Source: Metellina segmentata | Taxonomy: Eukaryota; Arthropoda; Arachnida; Araneae; Tetragnathidae | Length of the DNA stretch: 64,000 nucleotides | Reading direction: 5' to 3' | NCBI GenBank assembly: GCA_947359465.1 | Contig: OX375879.1 | Span: forward strand, 117,584,557-117,648,556 | Shown: piece by piece, positions 12,155 to 21,884 of the stretch | Numbering within the stretch: position 1 is the first letter of the stretch | Layout: every line of letters begins with the position of its first letter | The notes under the pieces: generated by a model | Told to the model about the DNA's origin: nothing | Seen by the model: only the letters and a program-made list of their open reading frames with translations | Databases searched by the model: none | Program-made: the position numbers and the translations under genes

Positions 12155-12770
12155 CAACCTTGGCGTAGTGTGGAAATTTGGAGTGGGGTGTCAGCTCAAA
12201 TGTTTACCTCGATATCCAGGGCCCTTCTAAACTATATGGCGCCCGCGGTCTACCCACCACAATGCGCCTCTCTTCGTAAGAAAATACACTGGAGGTGAAA
12301 CGGGAGAGGTGTGACCGGTGAAGTTTGAAAAGTTTCAGAACTAGAAAAAGTCAATCGAGTCAGTCACGCGCCGGTCTCCAGCCGTCAAACTCATTTGAGT
12401 GTAAGCAAAATTGCCGCCCCAAAAGACTCATTTAGCCCTTGTGGTTGGGGTGGCCCTGTCAATACCTGACCGCGGTTCAAAATTACATGATGTCGCACTC
12501 GGTATTTTTTTACATTTTTTTTTAAATTAACGTCACACTGGAGCAACACAACGGGCTCTTGGTGACGGTCCGGGATTAACCCCCGAAGGATAAGATTTGA
12601 GGACAACACCCCCTAATTTTCAACCACAGTCAGATGACGAGATCACACCTGAGCTGGTACCCCACTCTCCAAACTTCGACATCGTGCCAACGTGGGGTGT
12701 TGTCCTCGGAAGTTTCCCTTCGGGATGAATCCGAATATTCGCCAATAGCCCACATTGTGACATTCACTAC
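12155..12770. mobile_element. Cluster of SINE fragments in both orientations
   Basis: Plus fragments lie at 12155-12224 (GTGTGGAAATTTGGAGTGGGG) and 12432-12505 (CTGACCGCGGTTCAAAATTA). A minus SINE-B lies at 12523-12695 (from AACGTCACACTGGAGCAACA). A plus 3' piece at 12696-12770 (GTGTTGTCCTCGGAAG to CCAATAGCCC) abuts the minus copy, giving an inverted junction. Confidence 0.75.
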
Positions 12771-12927
12771 CTATTGACCTTTATCTTTCACGAAATGACG
12801 TTGTCCTGTGTTTGCTGCAGCTTGGCAAAAAATATAACTAGCGCCTTTCAATTTTTTTAATATTGTTTTTAATAAATTGTTTTTTAAAACTCTTTAATGC
12901 AATCGATGTCAAATCACTTTCCTCACT

Positions 12928-13497
12928 TATGGGGGCGTGGTTAGCCCGGTTGGAAGAGTAATCGGAGAATTGCGAGTTCGCATTCAACCAGAAACCGTCT
13001 TGTACAAAGGGGGCTGGGGAACGTTAAATCTGTTGTGGCCTCAAATGTCATGTGGAGGTTTGGAGAGTGGGTTGCCAGTTCAAGTGTTATCGCGCCATCC
13101 TACCGTGTTTCAAAATTATGTGGGCCGATCAACCAGTGTTAGCCTCTAGATCGGGAGGTTCCTGGTTTGAAACAGGGTCAGTGCATGTATGTTTGTAAGC
13201 GTATGGTGAAGAGGCGTCTTGTGCACTTTAAATCTGTCGTGGCCGAAAGTCCTCACGTTGGTTTGGTGTGGACGTGAAGAGAGTTAGGTGCCAGCTCGGG
13301 TGTTGCCTCGTCATCTGACCGTGGTTCAAATTTGCGTGGTGTTGTCCTCGGATCTTTACCTCAGGGGATTGATCCCGAATCGTCGTCAGTAGCCCGTTGT
13401 GTTGCTCTAGTACGACGTTAATTTAAACAAATTACAATATTAACCTTAGGGTTGATCCCGAAACGTCGCCAATAACCCGTTGTGTTGCTCCACTGAG
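12928..13497 (+). mobile_element. SINE-B interrupted by SINE-A
   Basis: The SINE-B head and body run 12928-13123 (TAGCCCGGTTGGAAGAGTAA to CAAAATTATGTGG). A SINE-A follows at 13124-13446 (CCTCTAGATCGGGAGGTTCC to the AATTACAATATTAACC tail), and the SINE-B 3' end resumes at 13447-13497. About 23 bp of SINE-B expected at the junction is missing, and no clean target duplication is seen. Confidence 0.8.
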
Positions 13498-14395
13498 ATC
13501 TTTTTCAGAACACAAACATAGTTTCCACACTTCGCATTTTTAATCTGCCCTCAAATTTTAACGACACTTGTTGCGCTACGTCATCATCGTTAGTTGGCTC
13601 CTTTACCGCGGGCGATAGTTAGCCAATCCCGGCACACCACCTCAGTAACAAAATTCCTCCGAACCGGCATCAAATGAAGACCGCCGGGAGTAGTACTACT
13701 GAACTACACACTCGGGGAGCTCCTAGGATCGATATTTCCTAGATTCCCCCTTCCGCGCCCACATAGCTTGGGGCAACACCGGTCGTGACGTCATCGCCTC
13801 GCAAGAAGGGGCTGGAAAAGGCTGTTCTTCGCTCCTTCGGGCAGAGAGGGGGGGGGGATGAAGGATCAATCCCATTAACTCCAGGGATCCTGCGGGGGGG
13901 AATGGAATGGTTTCTGGAATGAAGGGAAATGACGGAAAAGAAGAGTCTGGAACAAGAACGAAAATCGGTTTTGGTAGACTATCTGGGTGTTAGTCTAACT
14001 GGAGTAGGTAGACAGCATTTCTGAATCGGGGAGGGGAATTAGAAAAGTATGATTTTGTATTTTGTGGCAATCAACAGTTCTCTGGAGTCACGATCAACTG
14101 TTATTTGTCGAAGATAGAACCGCTCCGAACAATCAACAAAATTGAATACTCCTTAAAAAAATGTCTCTGTAATGTTTTGAATGGTGAATGTTTGGCTGAA
14201 TCGACGGAGGGTTGTGTGGCGCAAGGGGCATACTTGGCCAAGATTCGCAACGCCAAGTAAAGGGATACACAAACACACAAAAGGATAACTTTAAATAGAA
14301 GAGGAAAAATACATCGATTTGTGTCAAATGGTGCTGGAAAAAAATTATTTTGCCAGTCGAAAACCGAGTTTTTGAATATTAAAAAATTAATAATT
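13498..14395. other. Non-repetitive, GC-richer stretch without a recognised gene
   Basis: GC content rises visibly between about 13560 and 13980, with a nine- or ten-G run near 13850. No open frame of useful length was found. It could be a regulatory or unique host segment; nothing supports a specific call. Confidence 0.4.
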
Positions 14396-14424
14396 AATTT
14401 AGTAATTTTTAATTAACGTCGCAC
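14396..14424 (-). mobile_element. SINE 3' tail fragment at the hAT boundary
   Basis: AATTAACGTCGCACTAGAA is the reversed SINE tail end. It stops exactly where the hAT terminus CAGTGGTCGGC begins. The rest of this SINE may be the minus SINE-A piece at 18243-18480, implying that the hAT inserted into it; this is inferred. Confidence 0.6.
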
Positions 14425-14538
14425 TAGAACAGTGGTCGGCAAATTCATTAGTCCAAAAGAGCCAAAGATCAGCTATACAACAATAGGGGGATTTGTTTGA
14501 GAGCCAAATTTCTTTTCAAGAACCATGTTTACATGTTT

Positions 14539-14844
14539 TCAGGAGTCTCGGTACAAACTAGCTACTAACATTAATGTGTGTATATATATATATAGTTTTG
14601 ATAAGTCAGGTTTGTATGTCGTTGTTTTTTTATTCAAGCAGAATTCCAGGTTCTCATCAATAAGACGATTTCTCAATTTACTTTTGATACGGTTCATGCT
14701 TGAAAAAGATTTTTTGCATGAATATGTAGAGCCAAAGAGTGAAAGAACAGCAAATGATAGTTTTTTTAACTGATCGTAAGGAGTCTGGAATACTATATGG
14801 AAATTATCATGTCTTTTTTCACCAGGTCTTTCAAAGAAAACCAC
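14539..14844 (-). pseudogene. hAT transposase C-terminal dimerisation region
   Basis: The reading resembles the C-terminal dimerisation segment of hAT transposases related to ZBED and GTF2IRD2-type domesticated proteins. Visible elements are a leucine-rich start, FGSTYSCKKSFSSMNRIKSK, then LRNRLIDENLEFCL. In intact family members the Cys-x-x-x-Phe-Ser core is followed by KSKxRxRLTDEHL, so register and order agree. The window's other hAT C-termini, at 36.4 and 43.0 kb, show the same core, but they belong to separate insertions. The frame is open for 101 codons, yet it lacks all upstream domains here; those lie displaced at 15.8-16.1 and 17.9-18.15 kb. It is a relic with no expected activity. 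Confidence 0.8.
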
Positions 14845-14981
14845 TTTTTCTGTAAGCTAAGATCACATTTATTTTTCTCCAATTTTTCCATATCAGCATT
14901 AAAGCGTTCAATTTCCGAGCTTCGTTATTCATTGTTTTTTAACCCCTGTAATTGCGTTTCAAATCCGCCAATGTTAATTAA

Positions 14982-15710
14982 GGGGGTCCGGGACACAAAA
15001 ATCGTCAAATTTTCGAATTTTTTTTTATTATTTTAGAAATTCTCTGTGTTTTTCTGGTTAAAATGACGTCTAAATCCTGTTTCTATCTTAATTACAACTA
15101 GAGATGTAATAATTTTTGTGGTGCGTTGTTTTGAAAATCTAACACTCTTCACAGTTGTTGTCATGGCAACAACATCTGTCTTTAAAACTTTAAATGCGTT
15201 TTTCTCCATGATACATTTTTCAAGATTTCCTGTATTCAAATTGCTATAAGTCGAAAACCGATAAAGTTTAAGGGTTGAAATTTGGAATATATCTTTTTCA
15301 AACATTATACTTTAATTTTGATTCAGCAAATTTGAAACAAATATTTACTTTTAAAAATATAACTTTTTAAAAAACAAGTACCTTAAAATTTTCAAAAATT
15401 TTCATTCAAATATTTTTTATTTTTTATTAAATTAATATTTTTTAAATTGCTGAATCAAAATTAAAGTTTATAAATTTGTGAATAATTTACTGCAAGAATT
15501 TTGAAAATCGACCAAGAATATTTTGAGCCTTAGCAATTTAAAATGACCCCTCTTTTTTTCAAAAAATTTTAATTTAAAATTTTTAAAAAACTTTTGGAAA
15601 AATTTTGTGTTCTGATTTTGCTTATTAGTTGGATGGGTAATCAGTACAAAAAAAATTAAAAATTCTAAATTAATTAATAAAAAAAAAATTCTGATGTGTC
15701 CCGGACCCCC
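14982..15710. mobile_element. piggyBac-type MITE, 729 bp, with TTAA duplication
   Basis: The ends GGGGGTCCGGGACACA and TGTCCCGGACCCCC are perfect inverted repeats over at least 14 bp. They are flanked by TTAA on both sides (14978-14981, 15711-15714). The interior is A/T-rich with homopolymer runs and no transposase. hAT coding resemblance resumes on the far side, so it inserted into the hAT copy. Confidence 0.9.
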
Positions 15711-15759
15711 TTAAGAGAGGATTAATAATTAAAGGGAGATTCAATTCTGTTGTGGTCAG

Positions 15760-16150
15760 TACTTAGAAGTTTTTTTTTTAACGAAGGTTAACGTCGCTAT
15801 GCTATTTCAGAATTCCTGAAACCTCCGTAGAAAAGCTTCCCTCATATTTAAACTTCTTTTAAAATAGTAAATGTCAATTACCGAGTTATATTCTGGGCAA
15901 TGTTTCAGCAGGTTTGAAAAAAAATTTATGTTTATCTTTCAAAATCTTGAGCAAAAAGGGATAATTTGTTTTCGAATGAAATGACTTCTATCAACATCGA
16001 AAAAATTGGGTTTCCTTTACTCTGTAGTTTACGATTAAGATTATTTAGATAAGACGTAACACTTTGAAATAAAATTTTTGGATTCACTGAACGTCCGTTT
16101 GTTTATGGTAGTCAACGCCCTTCTCAAGGAGAAATGCTTTAATTTCAAAT
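15760..16150 (-). pseudogene. hAT transposase middle region, many stops
   Basis: On the minus strand the translation runs from an IKAFLLEKG-like segment through a KTNYPFLL segment to a Phe-rich stretch. This matches the part of hAT/ZBED-like transposases between the catalytic core and the dimerisation domain. Several in-frame stops and shifts are present. The order relative to the flanking pieces supports a single original gene. The match is by remembered family pattern, so confidence is moderate. Confidence 0.55.
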
Positions 16151-16231
16151 AATAAGAAAGCGAAATGTTTTAAAACGTTTCCTCTTGAAAGCCAATATAA
16201 CTTATTATGCTGCATAAAATATGTGCGTATT

Positions 16232-16258
16232 CTCTCTCTCTCTCTCACTCTCTCTATA
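16232..16258. repeat. (CT)n microsatellite
   Basis: A run of CT dinucleotides interrupted once by CAC. Confidence 0.9.
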
Positions 16259-16579
16259 TTAAAAATTTACCTCCGCCGCTGTCGCAGGATTGAAAACTGG
16301 TTTCTTCGCTCGATTCTTAGAAGATTTCCCGAGAAAGTACGGATCAGAAAATTACGAAATTAACATGGTTTGTTCAAAATCGTACAGAGAACACGTTGAA
16401 GAAGATTTTTCCCGATGCGGCTATTAATTTGGGGTTTATTAAATGTCAAAGTGGAAAAAGCGAAATTTCTACCGCGAATGAGCAAAAGAAGTACAAAATT
16501 TCAGTCTACTGCCGTGTTATTTCTTTAGAGTAACTCTAAACATAAAAGTTCTGCAGCTCGTCGAGTTTTTAAAAATTTC
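16259..16579. other. Unassigned sequence between hAT relic and repeat X
   Basis: No open frame or recognised repeat. It separates two hAT transposase fragments and so probably belongs to a later insertion. Confidence 0.35.
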
Positions 16580-17850
16580 ATCTTGGTTCCTGATAATATT
16601 ATTTTGAAATTCGGGAAAAATCGGGAGATTTTCGATATTTTTTTGTTAAAACTGTCATATTTATATCTTATTACTAGTACTTTTTAAATTTGAAATAATC
16701 GTGGGAAACCTTAGAATGTACTCTTTTTTACGGTATAATTATTTTTGAAATTGGTTATTAAATTAATTCGATGCGATCAAAAGTTGATGGTACAAATTTC
16801 GGAATATTGGGACATTTTCGCTACGTTTTGTTAATACTGTCATATCTATAGCAGGGATGTGACATCGACAACAAAATATCGATGTTCAAAATTAAAACAT
16901 CGATGTTCAAAATTGAAATATCGACGCGTTCAAAATTAAAACATCGATGTTGATAATACATCGCCCGAAAACCATCGATGTTTTTAAATATCGATGTTTT
17001 TAAGTCTCAGTGTATTTAAACTTATTTCCCCTATTTCTTAACACTGGTTTAGTAACCTCAAACATTAATGTTCACACGGGGGGGGGAGATTTAATTTGTC
17101 ATTTTCTGTGTTTATTAATTTATAACTAAGATTTTTTTTAACTGTCAAAACAAAGTAAACAAATTTAATAATAACAATTAACAAATGTTTTATTTTCAAA
17201 TTGAATAATATAAAAGAAAGTAATATTTACAACAATTTAACATTGGTACTACTACTGTAAGTATAATTCGGTTGGTACATAACAATAATTATTGTCAGTT
17301 ATTATTAATTATTTTTCATCTTATGGTGGGGGACATAAAAAAACTTATTTTTTTATTTACTGTAAGTAAAAAGTATTAAGGCCTATAGTTATTATATGCT
17401 CCAATATTTGTTTGTTATTTACAGTGTGTAAAAAAAGAAGTTTGTTAACTTTCTTCACCTTAAGTCGACTTCTTTTTTCACAAACTATCCCACCAGTTAG
17501 AGGTATAAACTCTTTCGGGTGTCGCCATCACTGACAAATGCTTAGTTGCACGATTATTTTTCTTAATTTTTACTATGGTACTTTTTTACTCAAAAATAAA
17601 ACATCGATATTGTTTAAACATCGATATTGTTAAAACATCGATGTTAAAAAAACATCGGCTCCAATGCATCGATATTAAACAAACATCGGCTCCAATACAT
17701 AGATGGTAAATAAATCAGTGTTTTTTTTTAATAAAAGATCGATGTTTTCAAAACATCGACATCGATGTCACATACCTAATCTATAGCTTAATAGTATTAT
17801 TTTTTAAATTTGAAAACATCACTGAAAGTTAGTTGACTAGGGGGTTACGC
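16580..17850. mobile_element. Repeat X (unclassified), interrupted by a hAT MITE
   Basis: Two internal copies of a segment with GTCATATYTATA...TTTTTAAATTTGAAA lie at about 16650 and 16835/17787. The same sequence recurs at 56650-57400. Its right end, near 17830, has a stem AGTTGAC...GTCAACT around CTAGGGGGTTACG, which resembles a Helitron terminus, but the orientation does not fit cleanly, so I leave it unclassified. Confidence 0.5.
16852..17778. mobile_element. hAT MITE rich in ATCGATG, 927 bp
   Basis: The ends CAGGGATGTGACATCGA and, reversed, TAGGTATGTGACATCGA are inverted repeats. The 8-bp target duplication ATCTATAG lies at 16844-16851 and 17779-17786. The related sequence at about 56655 has a single ATCTATAG, an empty site that confirms the boundaries. 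Both arms carry many ACATCGATGT palindromes. There is no transposase. Confidence 0.93.
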
Positions 17851-17887
17851 TCCCTTGTCAACTAAAAATTCTTTAAATTAGCGATGA

Positions 17888-18150
17888 TAAAGAGCTTTAG
17901 CTACAATTGTGTTGACAATCTTGATCATTAATTCCATTACTTTGCAAATTTTTTCTAGAAATGTCTGCTTCAAAGCGCTCTTGACGAACGATGCAATGGT
18001 AAACAAATATCTCGTGATTAATTTTTTCCTTCATGATAGAAACAAAACCTATTCTCATTTCGGTTGCCCCATCTGTTGAAATTGAAACAATTTTATCGAG
18101 TGGAATATGTTTTTCGTTCATTGACAGCATTTGCAATATACACGCCACGT
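17888..18150 (-). pseudogene. hAT transposase catalytic-core fragment
   Basis: The 83-codon frame reads DKIVSISTDGATEM, then GFVSIMKEKINHEIF and YHCIVRQE. This is the conserved STDGA...HC segment of hAT/ZBED-type transposases, where the Asp is a catalytic residue. A downstream frameshift moves the expected KVMELMIKIVNTIVAKALYH reading into another frame at about 17890-17940. Upstream zinc-finger and DNA-binding parts are absent; the sequence passes into a SINE at 18243. It joins the relic pieces at 15.8-16.1 kb and 14.5-14.8 kb on the same strand. It is a broken gene without a function now. Confidence 0.82.
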
Positions 18151-18242
18151 GTTTGACCTTTCAGTTGCAATAATCCTAAAATATCTTGTTTAGGAACTCT
18201 AAATAAATCGAACAAAAAGTGAAACGTCCACTGAAACATGCA

Positions 18243-18480
18243 CCTGACAACACCACGTCATTTTGAACCACGGTCAGATGACGAGGCAACACCAGAGCTG
18301 GCACCCCACTCTCCAAACTTCCACATCAACACAACGTGAGGACTTTCGGCCACGGCATATTTAAGGTGTACCAACCGCCTCTACACCATACGCTTACTAA
18401 CATCCATGCACCTAACCCGGATTCGAACCAGGAACCTTCCGATCTAGAGGTTAACACCTTAACCACCAGACAGGTTGGTC
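18243..18480 (-). mobile_element. SINE-A lacking its 3' end
   Basis: Reading from GACAACACCACGTCATTT through CCAAACTTCCACATC to the head at 18440-18480, it is the mirror image of the copy at 18499. The two form a large inverted repeat with an ~18-bp spacer. Confidence 0.9.
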
Positions 18481-18498
18481 CAACTCCCGAAGGGAAGG

Positions 18499-18841
18499 GC
18501 CGACCAACCGGTATAGTGGTTAAGGTGTTAGCCTCTAGATCGGAAGGTTCCTGGTTCGAATCCGGGTTAGGTGCATGGATGTTAGTAAGCGTATGGTGTA
18601 GAGGCGGTTGGTACACCTTAAATATGTCGTGGACGAAAATCCTCACGTTGTGTTGGTGTGGAAGTTTGGAGAGTGGGGTGCCAGCTCAGGTGTTGCCTCG
18701 TCATCTGACCGCGGTTCAAAATTACGAGGTGTTGTCCTCGGATCTTTCCCTCAAGGGACTGATCCCGGACCGTCGTCAATAGCCCGTTGTGTTGCTCTAG
18801 TACGACGTTAACTAAAATTACCATACCATACCTTACCTTTA
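18499..18841 (+). mobile_element. SINE-A, full length, with target duplication
   Basis: A complete head (TATAGTGGTTAAGGTG A box, GGTTCGAATCC B box), body and ACC-repeat tail. The target duplication CCCGAAGGGAAGG lies at 18486-18498 and 18842-18854. The target is itself SINE-B sequence. Confidence 0.95.
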
Positions 18842-19083
18842 CCCGAAGGGAAGGTGCCGGAAACAACAAACGTAACTTCGAGTCACGGTCAGATGACGAG
18901 GCAACATCTGATCAGGCACCCCACTCTCCGAACTTACACAGCACGCCAACGCGAGGACATTTGAGGCCTATACAGATTTGAATTGCATCAACCCTTTTTG
19001 TAAAGGACGGTCTTTGGTAGGATTCGAACTCGCAACCGTCCTGTTACTAATCCGTTACTCTTCCAAGCTGGCTACCGCGGCCT
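18842..19083 (-). mobile_element. SINE-B, the target of the SINE-A at 18499
   Basis: It begins CCCGAAGGGAAGGTGCC, inside the SINE-B body. It runs through CCCCACTCTCC to the reversed B box (GGATTCGAACTCGCAACC) and A box (CTTCCAAGCTGGCTACCGC). Confidence 0.9.
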
Positions 19084-19614
19084 CTAAACAAGAACGCTAA
19101 GCAAGCAGTTGGCGAAAAAGCCTTCCTTGGGACCAGTTCTCGTTGGATACAACAGGAAGTTTCTCAAGCAGTCACAAAGCCAGACCTAGCTCTGTATTCC
19201 ACGAGCTAGGGCGAAAGAGTGTACCTCGCAATTGTTCATTCTGCCAAGGACGATAAAGCCGGGGTCTTGGCCAGGTCCCTTTGGCATCTTCGATGGCATT
19301 CATCACGAGGCAATCTCCTCGCCACCTGGCTGGTCTTGGATCGTCCAGGCATAAATATGCGCTCTGGAGCGGGACCGTTAACAGGAAGCGGCAACGGTTT
19401 GGAAAGCGAGTGATCCTCTCCCGAGACACTCCTACGAAAGCAGTTCGCTTGGCGAAGAATCACGACGCACATGAGTCATTGGTTGACTTTCGTCACAAAC
19501 GCGGAATGCTTGTAGTATTTTTATATTTCCGGCTTTCCTCCGGGATTCCTTCTGATCTTTTTTATTTTTCAGCGATGAGCCTGGGTCCAGTAATGCACCT
19601 CATCGGCACTGCAT
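19084..19614. other. No recognised gene
   Basis: Overlapping open frames on both strands (19172-19631) give no motif I recognise. GC content is higher than in the neighbours. Confidence 0.4.
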
Positions 19615-19716
19615 CTAGGTATTTTAATTAATATCGCACTGAAGCAATACAACGGCTATTGGCGATGGTCCAGGATCAACCCGAGAAGAGAAATATCCGA
19701 AGACAACACTTGATTT
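19615..19716 (-). mobile_element. SINE 3' fragment
   Basis: AATTAATATCGCACTGAAGC to AAGACAACACTTGATTTT is the reversed 3' third of a SINE. Confidence 0.75.
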
Positions 19717-19886
19717 TGTACTTGCTTCGTGCTCAGAAAACTTATTAGTTTACCTAGAAACCGCAATTTAAACATGTTATATGACTTGGAAGAGCTTGAT
19801 TACAATAATCCCAGTTATTTCTACAAATCTCCGAGCGATGCTTCTATGATTACCATTCCCTGTTTGATGTTTGGTCACATCTATTA

Positions 19887-20539
19887 TCTATATATATATA
19901 ATTCTCTTACGTGGCACGCAAAAAAGACGTTATTTGTAATCGCGTTTTGGCAACACTGTACGATTGTTTGTTTATCGCGAAGTCTCGCGCATGGATTGAA
20001 CTTATAGCGTTATCGGATGAAATTTTATTGAAAAAAAAGGAAATTTTAATGAGCTGTTGCAGTTAGTTTATAATAGAAATCAAAGAAAGCGGAGGATCTT
20101 TTCAGGGCCATTTAAAAAACGGTTCTTTTCAGGGCCAACAATTATAGTTCAACAAGACGCTTGCACTACAACTTTCGGCAACAAACTTAATGAAAAAGTG
20201 TGGGTCGTTTGAGTGCTGGGAAAATGTACACACAAACAACATGCTGGGTATTCAATTTCCAAAGCAACGCTCACATTTCGAGTCAAAATTTGCACAAAGT
20301 TTTCATTTGAATTTTGATTTTAAAGATACTGTATATATTTTTTCTGTAATACAGCAAATTTAGATTTGAAAAACATTTTTTTTTGGTAACATATTTTGTA
20401 AACAATCCCTTTTGCTAGGACACATGTCTTCATTGAGGCGAGCGAAGCGAGCATAGGTTCGCGCAGCGAACCAATGAGGATTGCGAAGCAATCCTCCGGG
20501 GGTTGGCGAGCGTTAGCGAGCAGGGGGCAGGCCCCCTAG
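19887..20539 (+). mobile_element. Helitron-1, non-autonomous, 653 bp
   Basis: A|TCTATATATATATAATTCTC at the start and GGGGGCAGGCCCCCTAG|T at the end satisfy the Helitron end rules. Perfect hairpins lie at 20456-20472 (GGTTCGCGCAGCGAACC), 20478-20494 (GGATTGCGAAGCAATCC) and the terminal stem at 20523-20536. The opposite-strand copy is at 5960-6614. Confidence 0.92.
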
Positions 20540-20625
20540 TATACTATATAAAACAACAAACTCAGATTTAAAGTTGCTTTACGTATTATTAACTTCCCTA
20601 GTAGTTAATTCTACTTATTACTTGA

Positions 20626-20823
20626 GTCCTCACGTTGGGTTGGCGTGGAAGTTTGGAGAGTGGGGTGCCAGCTCAGGTGTTGCTTCATCATCTGACCGTG
20701 GTTCAAAATTACGAGGTGTTGTCCTCGAATCTTTCCCTTAAGGGACTGATTCCGGACTGTCGTCAATAGCCCGTTGTGTTGCTCTAGTACGACGTTAACT
20801 AAAATTACCAAAAATTACCATTA
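20626..20823 (+). mobile_element. SINE-A, 5'-truncated, with 15-bp target duplication
   Basis: It starts GTCCTCACGTTGGG, so the whole tRNA head is missing, and ends in the ATTACC tail. CTACTTATTACTTGA lies at 20611-20625 and 20824-20838. This shows a retrotransposition event with 5' truncation, as in LINE-driven integration. Confidence 0.95.
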
Positions 20824-20838
20824 CTACTTATTACTTGA

Positions 20839-21884
20839 CTAAATGAAATTTGATGGAACAACAATGTGTGTGATGATGGGACATGATTTTGACAAAGAAT
20901 GTTTTTGTCCTCATTAGTACAAGTAAAGGTACCATAGCCATATCACAGTCACTCACTATAATTGTATCTATGATGCTATCTTTCGACAAAATCAATCTGA
21001 AGGATTGTTCATCAATATTATGTAACCGTATAACATAGCAGTGGATAAGTGAATAGTTATAGGATAGGAAAGAGTAACAACCGTTTATTTGTTATGCGGA
21101 GTGTACCATTTTTTTAAATTTTTTTTTGCTTAACGTGTACAAATTCTTTTATTTTGTTTTGCGGAATGTGTACAAATTCTTTTATTTTGTTATGCGGAGT
21201 GTATAAAGTCTTTTATTTTGTTATATGGAGTGTACAAATTAGAGTTAATGTTCTTTACTCTGTTAATATAATTTTATATTGGTGTATGGAATGATTAACG
21301 TCAACTACTAGCCCAAGCACTTGATTTTCATAAAAACTGACTTTAAAAACACATGGGTCGTTTTAATAATTGTACCGCTTTCGGAAAAGCAACAAAGAGC
21401 TCTCTGACGATTTGAAATATAATATCGTATACCCGACTTTCGTAATTTACTTCAGAGGCCATTAACAATTCTTTTTGACTAATTGTTTCTACAAGATTAT
21501 GAGTTTAGTTTTTAAAACTTGGAACTAGAGGTGTGAAAATCTTTTCGATCTAAGTGATCTTTTTAGGTCTCGAAGGCCTTAAAACTCTTTTTGAAGCCTT
21601 CGAGACCTGTTTTTCAAATTACTTTGTGAATTACTCGGTATATCTTGAATCACCGTGTGAGAATTATGTCAATAATTATTTCTGAGAAATCCTCTGTGTC
21701 TGTTCACTTTACTCCTCTTTTGCTCAATTCTATAATTAAAACTGTATCTGGTAACAAATGTTCATCCATTTCTTGAGAAATACATGTTAAAGTAGCATTG
21801 ATTTTCGTATGCTTCGAATTCATCACCCAAGTGTCAAAAATGGACAGACCAAAAATGTCCAGTCATTCTGAAATTCAAGTACTA
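20839..21884. other. AT-rich stretch with a short tandem repeat
   Basis: At about 21085-21242 a unit of 31-33 bp (TTTTATTTTGTTATGCGGAG then TGTACAAA) is repeated about four times. No gene was recognised. Confidence 0.55.

Larger units (their letters stand above)
14425..18242 (-). mobile_element. hAT transposon relic, fragmented by later insertions
   Basis: The left terminus CAGTGGTCGGCAAA is hAT-like. Three transposase pieces lie on the minus strand in the right order: 17888-18150, then 15760-16150, then 14539-14844. Between them sit a piggyBac-type MITE (14982-15710) and repeat X, which carries its own hAT MITE. The right terminus is not clear. Confidence 0.78.

Noticed and set aside
17820..17870. 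Helitron 3' end (CTAG next to a stem) on repeat X
   Set aside because: The CTAG lies on the wrong side of the stem for either orientation given the hAT coding sequence that follows.
18326..18782. Two ORFs on opposite strands with nearly identical N-termini (YQPPLHHTLTNIHAPNP...)
   Set aside because: They are translations of the inverted SINE-A pair, not genes. The same peptide pattern appears wherever SINE-A is read.
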